A DNA stretch of 64,000 bases from Erodium maritimum. Taxonomy: Eukaryota > Streptophyta > Magnoliopsida > Geraniales > Geraniaceae. The stretch is from positions 121,777,329 to 121,841,328 of the forward strand of contig OY997588.1 in the NCBI GenBank assembly GCA_963921825.1. Reading direction: 5' to 3'. The notes beneath the pieces are model-generated. The model did no database searches. It saw nothing but the letters and a program-made list of their open reading frames with translations, and was not told where the DNA came from. Positions 33,697 through 45,569 of the stretch are shown here, piece after piece; the first letter of the stretch is position 1, and each line of letters opens with the position of its first letter. A program made the translations under genes and the position numbers.

Positions 33697-36248
33697 ATGG
33701 ATGCTTATGAGGCAACTCGAATCGTGTTCTCGAGGATCCAGAACCTCGACCCTGATAACGCTTCCAGGATCATGGGTCTGCTTCTCATCCAAGACCACGG
33801 CGAGAAGGAGATGATTCGCCTAGCTTTTGGCCCTGAAGCTCTGGTTCACTCTCTCATACTCAAGGCTCGGAAGGAGCTTGGCCTCGCCTCCAACTCTCCA
33901 CCCACTCCCTCCACTCCTCCTTCTCCATCCCCGTCTCCTTTTTTCTCCAGGCAGACTTCCTCGCGCCTTCTCCCGCCGGCGCTTACCATCCCCAACCCTT
34001 CGTCTTCTTGGTCTGCTCTCTCAGATCTCCAGAGCCCAGATGAGCTGGTCGCCGCCACTTCCTCGGCCATGAATTCGTCGTCTTTACCTTTCTACGGCAA
34101 CGGTGCGGCTCACCAGGACGTGATGGACGAGCTTCAGCTTCAGGATCAGCTCTCTTTCCTCAACGACGGTCCCAAGAATCAGGATTTCTACTACCCTCGG
34201 CCGGACTTGTCCCTGAGTCCGGGAAGCGGCGGTTGGGGACACCGCCGGAGCTGCTCGGTCAGCGACGTATGCTTGAACTCGGACGACCCGGCTTCCGGCT
34301 TCGGGTGGAAGCCGTGCCTCTACTACGCAAGGGGTTACTGTAAGAACGGGTCCAGCTGCCGCTTTCTCCACGGAGATTCCGACGGTGGCGCCGTAGTTGG
34401 GTCGCCGAGCAAACTCGAAATGATGGAGCACCACGAGCTCTTAAGATCCAAATCGGCCCATCAGCAGAGACTCGCAGCTGCTTCCCAGCTCATGGCCTCT
34501 GCTTTCCCCTACTCTCCCAAGACAATGAACCTCCTCTTGCAGCAAAACGACACCCAAAGGTATCAAAGTTTCCATCTTTTCGTTACGACGTCAAAATGGG
34601 TTTGTTTGATTAATCATTTGTTGTGTTTCAGGGCAGCTGCGGCTCTAATCTCCGGCGAGGACATGCAGAAATACGGGCGATCCCGCTTGGAAAGGAGCGA
34701 TTTTTCGAGCAACGGCGGTGTGGGAATGGTGAACCCTGCGTCGAGGCAGATCTACCTGACCTTCCCGGCTGACAGCACGTTCAGAGAAGAAGATGTATCC
34801 AACTATTTCAGGTTGGGTTTGGCTTTAGCCTTGAGGATACTTAATCAATCAATCCATGTTGGTTTGTGTACTGAAATTGTGGATTGTTGGTGTGTGATGT
34901 AAGCATTTACGGGCCGGTGCAAGACGTTCGTATCCCATACCAGCAGAAGAGGATGTTCGGGTTCGTGACGTTTGTGTATCCCGAGACGGTGAAGCTGATC
35001 CTCGCCAAAGGAAACCCTCACTTCGTCTGTGATGCTCGCGTTCTCGTCAAGCCCTACAAGGAGAAGGGCAAAGTTCCTGACAAGTACAGGCATTCTTCAG
35101 ATCTCTCTCCCACTTTCACTCACAATGCTTCTATATGCTCTATAAAGATCTGACCTTTACCTTTACATTTCCAGTTGCAGGAAGCAGCAACAGCAAATGG
35201 AGAGAGGAGAGTTCTCCCCTTGTGGCACCCCCACAGGTCTTGATTCCAGAGACATCTTTGATCTTCCGTCTCCTGGTAATAACTTGACACCAATTCAAGA
35301 GCGATTTCTTGATTGTTTATCCTAGAATGTTGTTCATTTGTTGGATGTGTGTAGGAGGTGGAGCAAGTATGTTCTATAACAGTGCTCAGGACATGCTGTG
35401 GAGGAGGAAATTGGAGGAGCAAGCTCTTGAGATTCAGAGTCGGAGACTGATGAACCTGCAGCTTCTTGATGTGAAGAAGCATCACCACCACCGCACCTTC
35501 TCCACCGGTGGCGCCCATTCTCCGAGCCTTTTCAGTCCCCACCACCCCTTTCATGGGAACCAAGATGTCGTCCAAGGTACCTGCTATCTTTCAGTCTGTG
35601 TTTTTATGTTCCATGCTCATGCCATACTCTATATATATTGACTTGCTCGCTATGGTTGTGTATATGCAAGCAGAGAATGAGAATCGAGTGGCCGATGAGC
35701 AGACAGGCAAGGTGTGCAATGGCAAGGAGGAGAACATTAATGGGCAAGAAAGGTATCTTTACTTGTTTGTTGAAATGTAAACACCATTTCTGTTGCATAG
35801 ATTTCTGAAACATTTCTGTTTTGGTCCTTACTTTTTAAGTTGTAATTTGGATTTCTTTACCAAATTTGATGGTTTCCAAATTTAGGGGATTATGAATGTT
35901 TTCAAATGTATGATTGCAGCTTGGAACATAACCTTCCTGATAGCCCCTTTGCCTCCCCAACCAAGGCCGCAGCCAACTATTTCTCAAACGGAAATGGTGA
36001 AGCAGAGAAAGACGCCAATAACAGTAACTCGTTACAGATTCAGGCTTCTTCGCTAGACATGGCGTCTTTCAAATCCTTCAACTGCCAAATTCCTAGGTAC
36101 ACCTTGCGATTAACCCCTCGACTTTCCTTGCCCAGTTTTTTTAGTAGTATCTAATAAATTCAAGACTGTGATATGTAGCTTCTCTTCGGGGCACGGGGCA
36201 ATAGGTGGTGGCATGTTTGGTGGGTCAAGCTTTCCGGTTGGAATTTAA
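33697..36248 (+). CDS. CCCH zinc-finger and RRM RNA-binding protein (C3H46/C3H53-like)
   Basis: Eight coding exons can be read: 33697-34559, 34632-34811, 34904-35089, 35181-35275, 35355-35576, 35674-35752, 35920-36096 and 36179-36248 (stop TAA). They sum to 1872 bases, or 623 codons, in frame throughout. The ATG sits in GACCACCATGG, a strong context. Residues 1-65 ([20 protein letters not shown]..) form the conserved N-terminal helical region of this plant family. A Ser/Pro-rich linker follows. The single zinc finger has Cys207, Cys215, Cys221 and His225 (C-X7-C-X5-C-X3-H). An RRM spans about 327-405, with [13 protein letters not shown] as RNP2-like and [14 protein letters not shown] as RNP1-like. 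Then come KVPDKYR, an [18 protein letters not shown] motif and a Ser/Gly-rich tail ending in SSFPVGI. The proteins are inferred to bind RNA; the exact target is unknown. Exon 3 has two possible donors: GT after 35083, or GC after 35089. All coding features look intact. Confidence 0.93.
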
Positions 36249-37803
36249 GGTAGATAAACATTGGATTCCTATCTAGTGAGTTGCTGAGGTTGTCTTTATT
36301 ATGCACAAGTTGTTGCTTGTTTTTATTGAATGTGTGTCTGCAAGTTGCAGGAAGGAGTGTGGTGTAACCCAGCAGTAGCATGAGCTCATGTAGATGAAAA
36401 CAAACAGAAACACAAGGAGCAGAAGCAAATAGAGTATTATCTATAAACTAATAATTACACAAAAGTGAATAGGAAAGACAAAGGCAGAGAGGCAGGCAGC
36501 AATTGTCATGTGTTACTAATTAGTGTCTATTTAATATTGAGAGAGTTAATGTTGATGATGAAAGGTAGCAAAAGAAAGCAAGTAAAGAAATGTTGTAATT
36601 GGTGAAGTGAAGTAGAGTGAAACAGTTGTTGTAGTTTAGTCTCTGAAATAGAGGGTTGGGTTGTGTTGTGTTGTGAGGGGTAAATAGAATGATGATGCAA
36701 CAAGAGAAGAGGGGTATCTTTGTACATCATAACAAGTCTAAATGGAGGATGATGACATTGACAGCAAGACAAAGCTTCTGTATTTGTTATTACTTATTTG
36801 TGCTCTAAACACCAAACAAACAATATTAATTTACAAGTTCATATTTCATTTTGACCCCTCTTGGTTTGTGATATTAACATATGGAGAGGTCAGGTGGGGC
36901 CCCACTCACATGACAGTGTTGATGAGTTGTGAGATGTGAGAGGTGAAGAAGACATATACAAGATAGATTTTGGAAGGAGTAGGCGGCGACGGAACAAGTG
37001 TTGGCGTGATGTCTCCTCCAGATGAACCTCTGCCTCTACCTTTTCACTCACTCTCTACTTTATATCCTCATCTCTCTCTCCATCATCACCCGATTTTTTT
37101 CTTCCCAATTTCGTCTTCGATGTCATTGTGGTAACATGTTTTTGTGGCAAGGTCATCTGTTGGCGACAGACCTCCAATTGTAAAGAAAAACAAGGTTACA
37201 AATTACACCATAAATAACAAATTAAAAAAGACTGGCGATAGCGATGATGACTGATTTGCTATTTATTATTGCATTGGAGATTTTGCTATAAGTGTCATGG
37301 ACGTGCGTGCTCGAATCCCAGAACCAGCAAAATTCTAAATTGCTACACAATGGAGCAAGGTTGTGGGTAAAACCACTATTTTTGTACATGTGGTAATAGA
37401 TATTTTATTCATTTATTAACTCTTCTTCTTGTCTTTATTTCTTGATATGGGTTGCTGTTGATGTGACTTTAAGAGTAGAGTGAATGTCGTCTGATATTAT
37501 CAGCGGCATAATAGGGTAAGGTAGATTTTGGGCTTCACCATTTTCTTGGTGAATCTGACAAGTTATTGAGCAGTGATTAACATATGCAAACATTTCACAC
37601 TGTTTTCTGTCTCTGAATGCCATGAACAAGTAGGTTGAAGCTTCATTCTTTTTTAAAATTTAAAACTTGTATGGTTTAAATATTTAATTATAGTTTTATA
37701 TTCTGGAACATATTCTCACGAATATGATTGTTTACATATTGAATGTGAATTATTTACAAAGAGAGAAATAAGGGTCGAGACCAATGAGATTTGAACTTAT
37801 GTA
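36249..37803. other. 3' UTR of the CCCH gene, then intergenic
   Basis: The first few hundred bases after the stop are probably 3' UTR; AATAAATT-type signals are scattered and I cannot choose one. Beyond about 36.6 kb there is no ORF, RNA gene or element I can support. Confidence 0.45.
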
Positions 37804-38467
37804 ATGAGTGTCACGCCTTAAATCCGGTTTTAACCGGACTCGAGACGTGAACTAAATGGGATAACGAATAAAGTAAAATTAAACGAAATAAACCTCCAAT
37901 AAGTAATCCTAAACCGGTAATTCTGGTACCAAGAGTCAAATGCTCAAATTCAAATATAAAATGTAAGGACCGCTCCCAGTCAACAACGGTCCAGTCGGCA
38001 GAATACAGAAAATATTTTAAGAATCTCGAAAAAACGGACCGAACGGGGCCAAGACGTCCGATTTTGGCAAATATAACTGAAAAATATCTATTGTAGAGTT
38101 TGGCTCCGAAATTGAAGCCCAACAATTTTTATTTTTGGGCCCATGATCAAATTCCATCTCTTAAGCCCACAAGAAATCATTTAGGCTCACTTATGAATTT
38201 AAAGCCCTTTTAGCTTGATCTTGTGTGGGTACAAATGGTTGGAAAAGTAGGGTTCCATTAGATGTGTGTTGGTTCCAATACTGGGTTGCGGTAGAAAACG
38301 GGAGAGGGAGAGAGAGAATAGGGAACTTCGGTCGGTCTTGGGCGTCAACTCAGAGTCTTCGTCTTCTCTACTGGCGTGGTGATTGATCATCAAATGATCA
38401 ATTGATCCTTTGTCAGAGGTGATGTCATTTGGAGGAAAAAGGAGCAATTAAATGCTCTTGTGTTAAT

Positions 38468-41146
38468 TGTAAGAACCGCCCCCGGTCGAGCCGGTTGAAC
38501 CGGAGGTTTTTTGGCGAAAGTTGATTTTTTGCTGGAAAAGTCAACCGATGACCCCGGGAGTCATTCGGGACCTTTCCGGGGCCCAAAAAGCTTAGCCGTC
38601 GTTACGGTTAGCTTAATTGGGCCGGTTCCTTTCGTTTGACTGTAAGTTGTGAAAAGTCAACCGTCGGTCAATTTCGGGTCAAACCTCGCTTAATTAAGGA
38701 CTAATTTAATTTAAAACCTTTTGTGTTGATTTTTTTAAGAGGAGAGGTGGTCCCCTTTTGGACAAGTGTCCCTTATGGCTTGTGTGAGAGGAAAGAGGGC
38801 ATAATGCCCATTTTACCCCTAAGTGAGTGCGCATGGGAGACATGTGAGCATGAGGGTAGTTTAGGGTTTCTCCCTTTAGGTTATATGACCCAATTTGGGA
38901 GGATTTCAGCCCAAACAACTAGTGTTGGCCGAATTTCACCAAAGGGGAAAGAAGAAGAAGCTCTCAAAGCTTGGAGAAGAAGAAAAGAGGAGAAAAGAGA
39001 GGTCTTGAACCTATTTGTGACCCAAATCTCCCCATTTTTCCTTGTTTCTTCATCTAATCTTCATCCTCAAGGTAAATCCATCTTCCTTTTTCGTTTTGAA
39101 TATTTTTGGTTCATGGGTTTTGAAGAAATTGATGAGCAAGGGTTGGGTTCTTGAGTTTGGAGTTTTGGATGATGATTTTGGAGTGAAAAGGAGATTGGTT
39201 GATGAATTTATGTTGGTTTTGTGGAGTTTTGATGAACACCCATGATGGGTTTTGAAGTAGAGACGCTTAGGAACTTTTTTTGGAGCTTTGGAAGGTCATC
39301 CATGGAGGTTTTGGGTTAGAATCGTGAAAACCCGAAGCTGGAGGAAGAAGACGATGAACAATATAGACTGTCACGGATCCGTGACAGGAACCGTGACGGA
39401 ACGCGCCACGGCTCCGTGAGGAGAACCGTGACGGTGTCTGTCACGGCTCCGTGGGGAGAACCGTGACGGTTCAGCCCACGGATCCGTGACCCGAACCGTG
39501 ACAGACCTGTTTTTGGGCCTTTAGGCCCACTTTGCTGGAATTCGACTTTTAGGACGGTTATCTATAACTAAGTCCTTTTAGGGTAATTCAGGAACGTTTT
39601 CTTCTTTAAGCTTTTGTGGATTAATCCTAATTCTCGAATTTTTTTGTGATCCAAGACCTTGGACCCGAGCGTGACGGCGGAGGAAGCACTTGGACATCGA
39701 ACAGTCGAGGAGGAAGCTAGCCAGGACGTCAGCTGCTAGGAGTATTTCAGCGTTGGAGAATTCAAGGTAGGGAAGAGTAGAAAACTCCACTCTTAATTTA
39801 AAGAATGCTAATAGTATACCTATAGGATAATAATAACCGGAAAGGTCCTAGTTTGCATATAGAAAGTGATTCACTAGATTAATCTCTTTTCAATTACAAT
39901 AATAACCGGAAGAGTCTTAGTATGCATATAAGATGTGATTCACTAGTTAACCGCTTTCAATACTTTGGGAAATTGCCGTGCTGGTAGAATGGCCATGTCG
40001 GGCCTTAGGATTGCTTGTTGAATATACTTGTTGATGATTGTTCGTCCTTAGTATTGATGCATGCTCCGTCTTTAGGTTAATATAAGAGTCACACTAAACT
40101 AGATGAATTAAGATGATTGTAATATGAATGATTGATCCGCGTTATGATTGGTCGAATGAATGTGATATGATTGGTTGAATGGATGTGTGAATGTGTATTG
40201 ATTGTGCCTAATGATATGATCGGGTGAGTGATAGACCTGTGGGACGTGGTGGGTAAGTAATGCTGGTAAGCTTCGTTTGACAATGTGTGTGGTGGTACTG
40301 GGTTTGATATGCTATTGTGTGGTTTGCGTGTGTACCCCGAGGTGGACATGCCGGGAAGATGCCTAGTCCAATGTGCGGTTCCGGTATGGTATATGAGTTT
40401 GGTTGTTTACCCCGAGGTGGACATTCCGGGAAGATACCTAGTCCGATGTGCGGTTCCGGTATGGTATATGATAGTGTACCCCGATGTGCGTTTCCGGTAT
40501 GACGTGTGGTTGTTTAACCCGAGAAGGTATTTCCGGGAAGATATCTAGGCCGATGTGCGTTTCCGGTATGATATGCTACTTGTTCTACCCCGATGATCTG
40601 TGGTCCTTTGGGGACATTTCCGGGACTCCCGATGATATGTGTTCTTGGGAACATTCCCGGGAGCCCCTATGATATGTGCCTCCTCTGGACCGAGGGGGTT
40701 TCGGATATGATACATTGGTATTATGTGGGTCGGAGTACGGTGGTTTAAATTATCTATGTTCCGTAATTGTTTGTGTTATTTAGCTGTTTCTATTAAAGAC
40801 TAAACTGACTCTCCTTGGTTTTCCATTAAGTTACTATTTTTATTAAGTATTGTAATTCTGGTTGGTCGTTAATTATGGTATCTTTTGGATAAACGTGTTT
40901 ATTGAGGTTTCATTGTCAAAGCGGGGGCTCTTTTACTTTACTACTTTTTCCTACTGAGCGTAAGCTCACCCCCTTTGTGTTTACTGTTGTTTTACAGGTT
41001 TCATTGCTGAGTAGGCTGTAGGACGTCTCAGGGCTCGGGAGCTCGCTGAGGGTCCAGGTGTTTACCTTATTAGAGACGTACCTTCGCTTTTACTTTAAAC
41101 TATGTCGCTTTTGTTCTAGTTTGAGTGTTGACTCGTTGGTTGGACT
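38468..41146 (+). mobile_element. LTR inserted in the 5' LTR, right end deleted
   Basis: It begins TGTAAGAACCGCCCCCGG and matches the reverse complement of the 19499-22373 solo LTR in order: GGGCCCAAAAAGCTTAGC near 38580, the palindrome cluster near 39370, the ..CGAGGTGGACAT.. repeats near 40330, and TACTGAGCGTAAGCTCACC near 40950. It stops at GGACTTGG, about 110 bases before its expected GTGACA end. The host LTR is missing bases at the same junction, so a deletion removed both. Confidence 0.8.
39368..39505. repeat. Cluster of CACGG..CCGTG palindromes in an LTR
   Basis: TCACGGATCCGTGACAGG, then repeated CACGGCTCCGTG and GAACCGTGACGG units. It is the counterpart of 21316-21450 and 58795-58945. 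Confidence 0.75.
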
Positions 41147-42940
41147 TGGATAGCCATCGCAAAAGCTTGGAGCAATTTCGACTTCACCAAGGTAACAAAA
41201 GAAATTATTTGAGTCTAATTTCTTTGGTAGATTGTCATAGGCACGTGTATTTGAGAATTAGGGAATTGAGGTTTGTTATTCGTGAAAAATCGGAAATTGA
41301 TTCCGCCAAGTGCGTTGGAACGCGTGAATTTAATTAGGAATGTTAGAAACAAAAATGGAAATTTCGGAGCCCCGAGGAACGTTTTCCTGATTCCGGGCAA
41401 AATGGGCCTTCCGGGCCCATTTTGATAAGTTGAGCAATTGGGATTGGTTTGGGTATTTCCCTCTTTAATCCATACTTGAATTAGCATTAATGCGTGTATT
41501 GCTTGCAATCTTAGACTTTGGACAGGAGCTTGACGGAGGAGGAGACTTTGGACCTCGTGAAGTGAGAAGGAGGAAGCTAGTCAGGTCGTCCGCTGCAGGA
41601 TTGGACTACTTTTGAGGTAGGGAAAGTAGCGAATACCGGTTTAATTGCGGAAAGTTACTAGTATGCCTATAGGTCGTAATTACTGGATTAAATTGTTAGA
41701 ATTGCATGATTAGGATGTGAGGAAAGAGTGAAATGAGGGATAACTTACGAGCCATGTCGAGTCGTAAGTTTGGGATTGCCGTGCTGTAGAAATGCATGCG
41801 GACCATGTCGAGCCCTTAGGTTGTGTGTTGATTGAAATGCCATGATCTTTGATTGAAATGCATGATGTGTGATTTAGTCGTTGTTAGATTGAGAATCGTG
41901 TTATGATATGCTCGATGTAGTGCGTTGATATGTTTCGGTAAGTGTGCCATGCTTGTTATGACGTGAACCGATGGTTGTGATATGGTCGGGTGACTGATAG
42001 ACCGACGTGACGTGTTGTTGTAAGATTGGTGGGCTTGGTAAGCCGTGATTGATCTATGGCATTAAGATGCGTGATATTATCTTGATGTGTGTTCCAAGAG
42101 GAGTTGTATTTCGGTATGGTACCTACACCGAGGGGGTACGCCGGTGTAGGGTTGTACCTAGGCCGATAGTGTGGTCCCACGTATGCGCGGTCCCCCGGCG
42201 TGTTATTCCGGTATGATACCTACATCGAGGGGGTATGCCGATGTAGGACATCTAGGCCGACAATTTGTGATTTGGCACTAGGTGTCGTGTTTGGCACTAG
42301 GTGTCGTGTTTATGCCCCGACGGATTTCCGGGAAGACATCTAGGCCGATGCTGTTCCGGTGTGATGTATTGTGATTGTGCCCCGATGGATTTTTCGGGAA
42401 GATATCTAGGCCGATGCTGTGTGTTCCGGTGTGATATGATAGAGTCGGGTTGTGGACACCCGACGGAGTCGGGGACTACGGTACAGGACGTGTGCTTATT
42501 TTATTGTATGTTGTATGCTTGATAATTGAATAAGTGAAGTGAGTGTAGTGTGATAGTGGTCGTGTAAGTACGTTGGTGAGAGTGTTTATAATCTTGGAAT
42601 TGAGGATTGTGGTTATGAAAGTCCGTTTTGTGTTTAATTGTGTGTTGTGCTAGTATGCCCTAATTGGACGGTTACTCATGGTGCTGAGTGGATACTCATC
42701 GCCTTAACTACTTTTCCTACTGAGCGAAAGCTCATCCCCTTTACCTTGTTGTTTTATAGGTCTTGAGCGGGATTTGTGCTAGCGGGATTCTCGGCGCTTG
42801 GGAGCTAGCGAGGGTCTTGTCTAGTTGTCTAGAGACGTACTGTTTAAATTGCCGTCAAACTTATTTTTTTTTTGGTTTTTACTGAGCTGTTGACTCATGA
42901 GGTTACTTGGAGCTTTTAAACTGTTATTTGAGACCCTTTT

Positions 42941-43687
42941 TGTCACTCCCCAAATCCGGTTTTGGCCGGACTCGAGACGTAACTGGAGTTGACAATTAAA
43001 TAATAACGAAATAATAATATAACCGATTGAGTACTCAAGAGATTCCGTTAAAATACTCGAATAACATGTTCCACATCATAAATAGGAGTTAAAGCTCTAA
43101 ATAGAGTACGGAAAATAGGCGGTTCATTACAAATGACCGAAAGGCGTCTCTAATACCCAAACTATCCAAAAGCTCTGGAGCCTCGAGTCCACTACTCATC
43201 AAGCATGCCTGTATAAACAGTAAATAAAACAAATAAGGGTGAGCTTACGCTCAGTAGGGAAAATCATAAACAATTTAACCTCCAATTTAATGATAAAACT
43301 GCTTTAGCACGACGACACACATTGAAATTAATACTTTTAATCAATATGATGCTGTAAATGGGTAATACAAGAACAATATCACATTCTTAAAGATAACGGT
43401 AACTTTCAAGAGAATAAGTGAAATGTAGTCTAAATATTTGATAACTGCTAAAAATGGGATCAAGTGAATGTCACACCAACAGCTCAAATCCTCAATACTC
43501 CGATCTGCGAATAGGTCTTGTATCATATCGGATCCCATACTCCGATCCACAAGAGTACTCGTGTCATATCAGATTTTCCCTCGGTTCAGAGGAGGCACAT
43601 GCATCGGGTTACCGGTAACAATCCCTTAGGGACGCTTATCATCGGGATTCTCGGAAATGCCCCCAAAGGACCACATGTCATAGGTAA
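42941..43687 (-). mobile_element. LTR fragment inserted in the 5' LTR
   Basis: It begins TGTCACTCCCCAAATCCGG, the start of a - oriented LTR, and runs for about 750 bases, including AGGGTGAGCTTACGCTCAGTAGG and a GGGATTCTCGGAAATGC repeat. It then returns to host LTR sequence (AAAATTGTTCTATT). The other LTR end and a TSD are missing, so it is truncated. Confidence 0.7.
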
Positions 43688-43763
43688 CAAAATTGTTCTA
43701 TTATCTATTATTTTAAATTCACGCCTCGAGTCCAGTCAAAACCGGATTTGGGGCGTGACAATT

Positions 43764-43774
43764 TGGTATCAGAG
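43764..43774 (+). promoter_or_regulatory. Primer binding site, initiator-Met tRNA type
   Basis: TGGTATCAGAG lies three bases after the 5' LTR end (43760). It is the standard plant LTR-element primer site, complementary to the 3' end of initiator Met tRNA, and it fixes the element's orientation as +. Confidence 0.92.
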
Positions 43775-43799
43775 TATGGTTTTTCAAAAACTTCGGACC

Positions 43800-45155
43800 G
43801 TACGTCAGTTAGGTGGGTAGAGTTGGGTCGTTAGGTTGCCGTGTGTCGGTTACGCAAGTTGGAAATGTACTACGCGTAGAAGCGAGACAGAGAGAGTCTC
43901 GGGTTAGTGAAATGTCCGGTCTAGGTACCGTGTATTTGTAATTGGTGTCATTGATTGAATTAACCGTTCTCCGAGTGTTGACGTGGCCGGGTGGTAATCG
44001 TGTAATTACCGGTAACCGAGGTGTATAGCTGTGATAACTTGCTGTGTGCTTTGATTGTCTTAAGTGATTTGTGCAGGTTGTGTTTTGGATGTCCCGCATA
44101 AGCGGATGGTTAGTGTAATTTACGAACGGGTCATGCCCAATTTTATGCTGAAACTGAAGTGTATGTACCATCACGATTCGGCTATAGGGGCCACTGTAGC
44201 CAGGCGTGAATGAGGGGATGTTAAGTGGTTACAACGTAATTCGGGGACGCCTGAACCGGGTTGTAACAACACGATGTTGACATGAATGTTATAGTAGAAA
44301 GAGGACGTGTTAAGAACTTGAATCTAAGTTGATGTGTGTCTAATGTGGAATTGCTGTGTGGTATGATTTGTGAATTAGGTGACTCGTGTGTAAAATTGTT
44401 GAAATGTGGGTTTGACTTATGTGACGCACTAGTGTGCAGACTTCTCTGATTGTGTGAAATTGTTTGATTATACTATACTTAGTATATTGTTAGTTCGAGT
44501 GCGACTTTGTGAACCGTGTGTGAACGCTAGTTATTTAAGCGCGTCGCTTTATGAGAACTTAAATACTGAGCATGTACGTGTACACGTGCGGATGATACTT
44601 ACAACGTAGCAACTCGAGCCAGGAGAGGTAAGCCGTTGGAGCACAGGTTCCCAGGGTACTCCCACTAGGAAGGATAGGTACGAGACTAGGGTCACGGCGT
44701 TGACCGTTTGCACCAGTTTTGGTGGCGGTCGAGGCGAACCGGTGCAGGAGGTTCGAGAGAGGGCCCCGAGCCCAGAGTTTGGATCGAGTCCTCACCCTGA
44801 GGATTCGGGTGTAGTTTGAGCTAGTGGATACGACGACGATAGTGGAGCGAGGTCGCAAAGAGGCCGCGAGGGCCCGTGAGACTCGGCAGTGACCGAGCAG
44901 TGCTGCGGGACCGTGCGAGGTTCGAGAACCGAGGAGGCAGAGAACCGCAGGGTTCTCCCGGCCATAGGCTCTGTCCGACGGTTTGAGGCGGACATGATCA
45001 GTAGCATCGGTAAGGCACGTCGCGTTAGAACGGGGGCCAATGTGGTTACACTGTCGGCAGCTGGGACATCAGAGACGAGTGCCCGAGCGGCGGAGGGCCG
45101 CAGTAGTACCAGTAAGCAGTCAGACCGGTAAGGAGAGGTGGCCGGGTGGCGATGA
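43800..45155 (+). pseudogene. Chromovirus gag remnant
   Basis: The region between primer site and protease is coding only in fragments. A CCHC zinc knuckle can be made out near 45035-45105, split over two frames: HCRQLGH in one, IRDECP-like sequence in the next. No long gag frame is left. Confidence 0.6.
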
Positions 45156-45159
45156 GATC

Positions 45160-45435
45160 AGAGTGGCGCAGCAGAAGCGTGGTGGGCCCATAACCCACAT
45201 GCGTCGCACTCTTCCGTTTTCTTCGACCCTTGCTGAGAAGTTGGGCCTAAGAGTAGAGCCTCTAAGGCGACCCTTGTGTCTTGACACCCCGGTTACGGGT
45301 GATGTGATATTGAGTACCGTATGCCGTGCATGTGAGATTAGAGTGGCTGATTGCCCTTTTTCTGGTGATTTTCTTTTGTTGGACATGACGACATTTGACA
45401 CGATCTTGGGGATGGACTGGATGACGAGGTACTGA
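45160..45435 (+). pseudogene. Chromovirus aspartic protease remnant
   Basis: LAEKLGLRVEPLRRPLCLDT, VCRACEIRVADCPF and [10 protein letters not shown] are the conserved middle and end of the retropepsin domain. The catalytic Asp-Gly-Ala region just upstream is out of frame and not intact. A stop follows shortly after the ILGMDW motif. Confidence 0.8.
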
Positions 45436-45569
45436 GCGTCGATCAACTGTTATCGGCGGCAGGTGACTGTAGTGTCGGGCGACACGATCTTCACTGTGTC
45501 TTGGGCAGTAGGAGCGGAGTTCTCCTGTCAGCATTGACCGTGGGGGATGAGCTGGAGACCGAGCAGAGT

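Larger units (their letters stand above)
37962..43760 (+). repeat. 5' LTR of the chromovirus, interrupted
   Basis: It begins TGTAAGGACCGCTCCC and ends GGATTTGGGGCGTGACA, directly before the primer site. Compared with the 3' LTR it contains two foreign LTR pieces and lacks about 140 bases at the first junction (present at about 52806-52943 in the 3' LTR). The shared parts are close to identical over long runs, for example around 41150-41330 versus 52945-53130. Confidence 0.85.

Noticed and set aside
37290-37345. tRNA or SINE head (GCTCGAATCCCAG resembles a pol III B box)
   Set aside because: No cloverleaf, no convincing A box and no tail or TSD were found.
44889-45131. Host gene in the gag region
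   Set aside because: Position between primer site and protease, and the zinc-knuckle traces, make it decayed gag.
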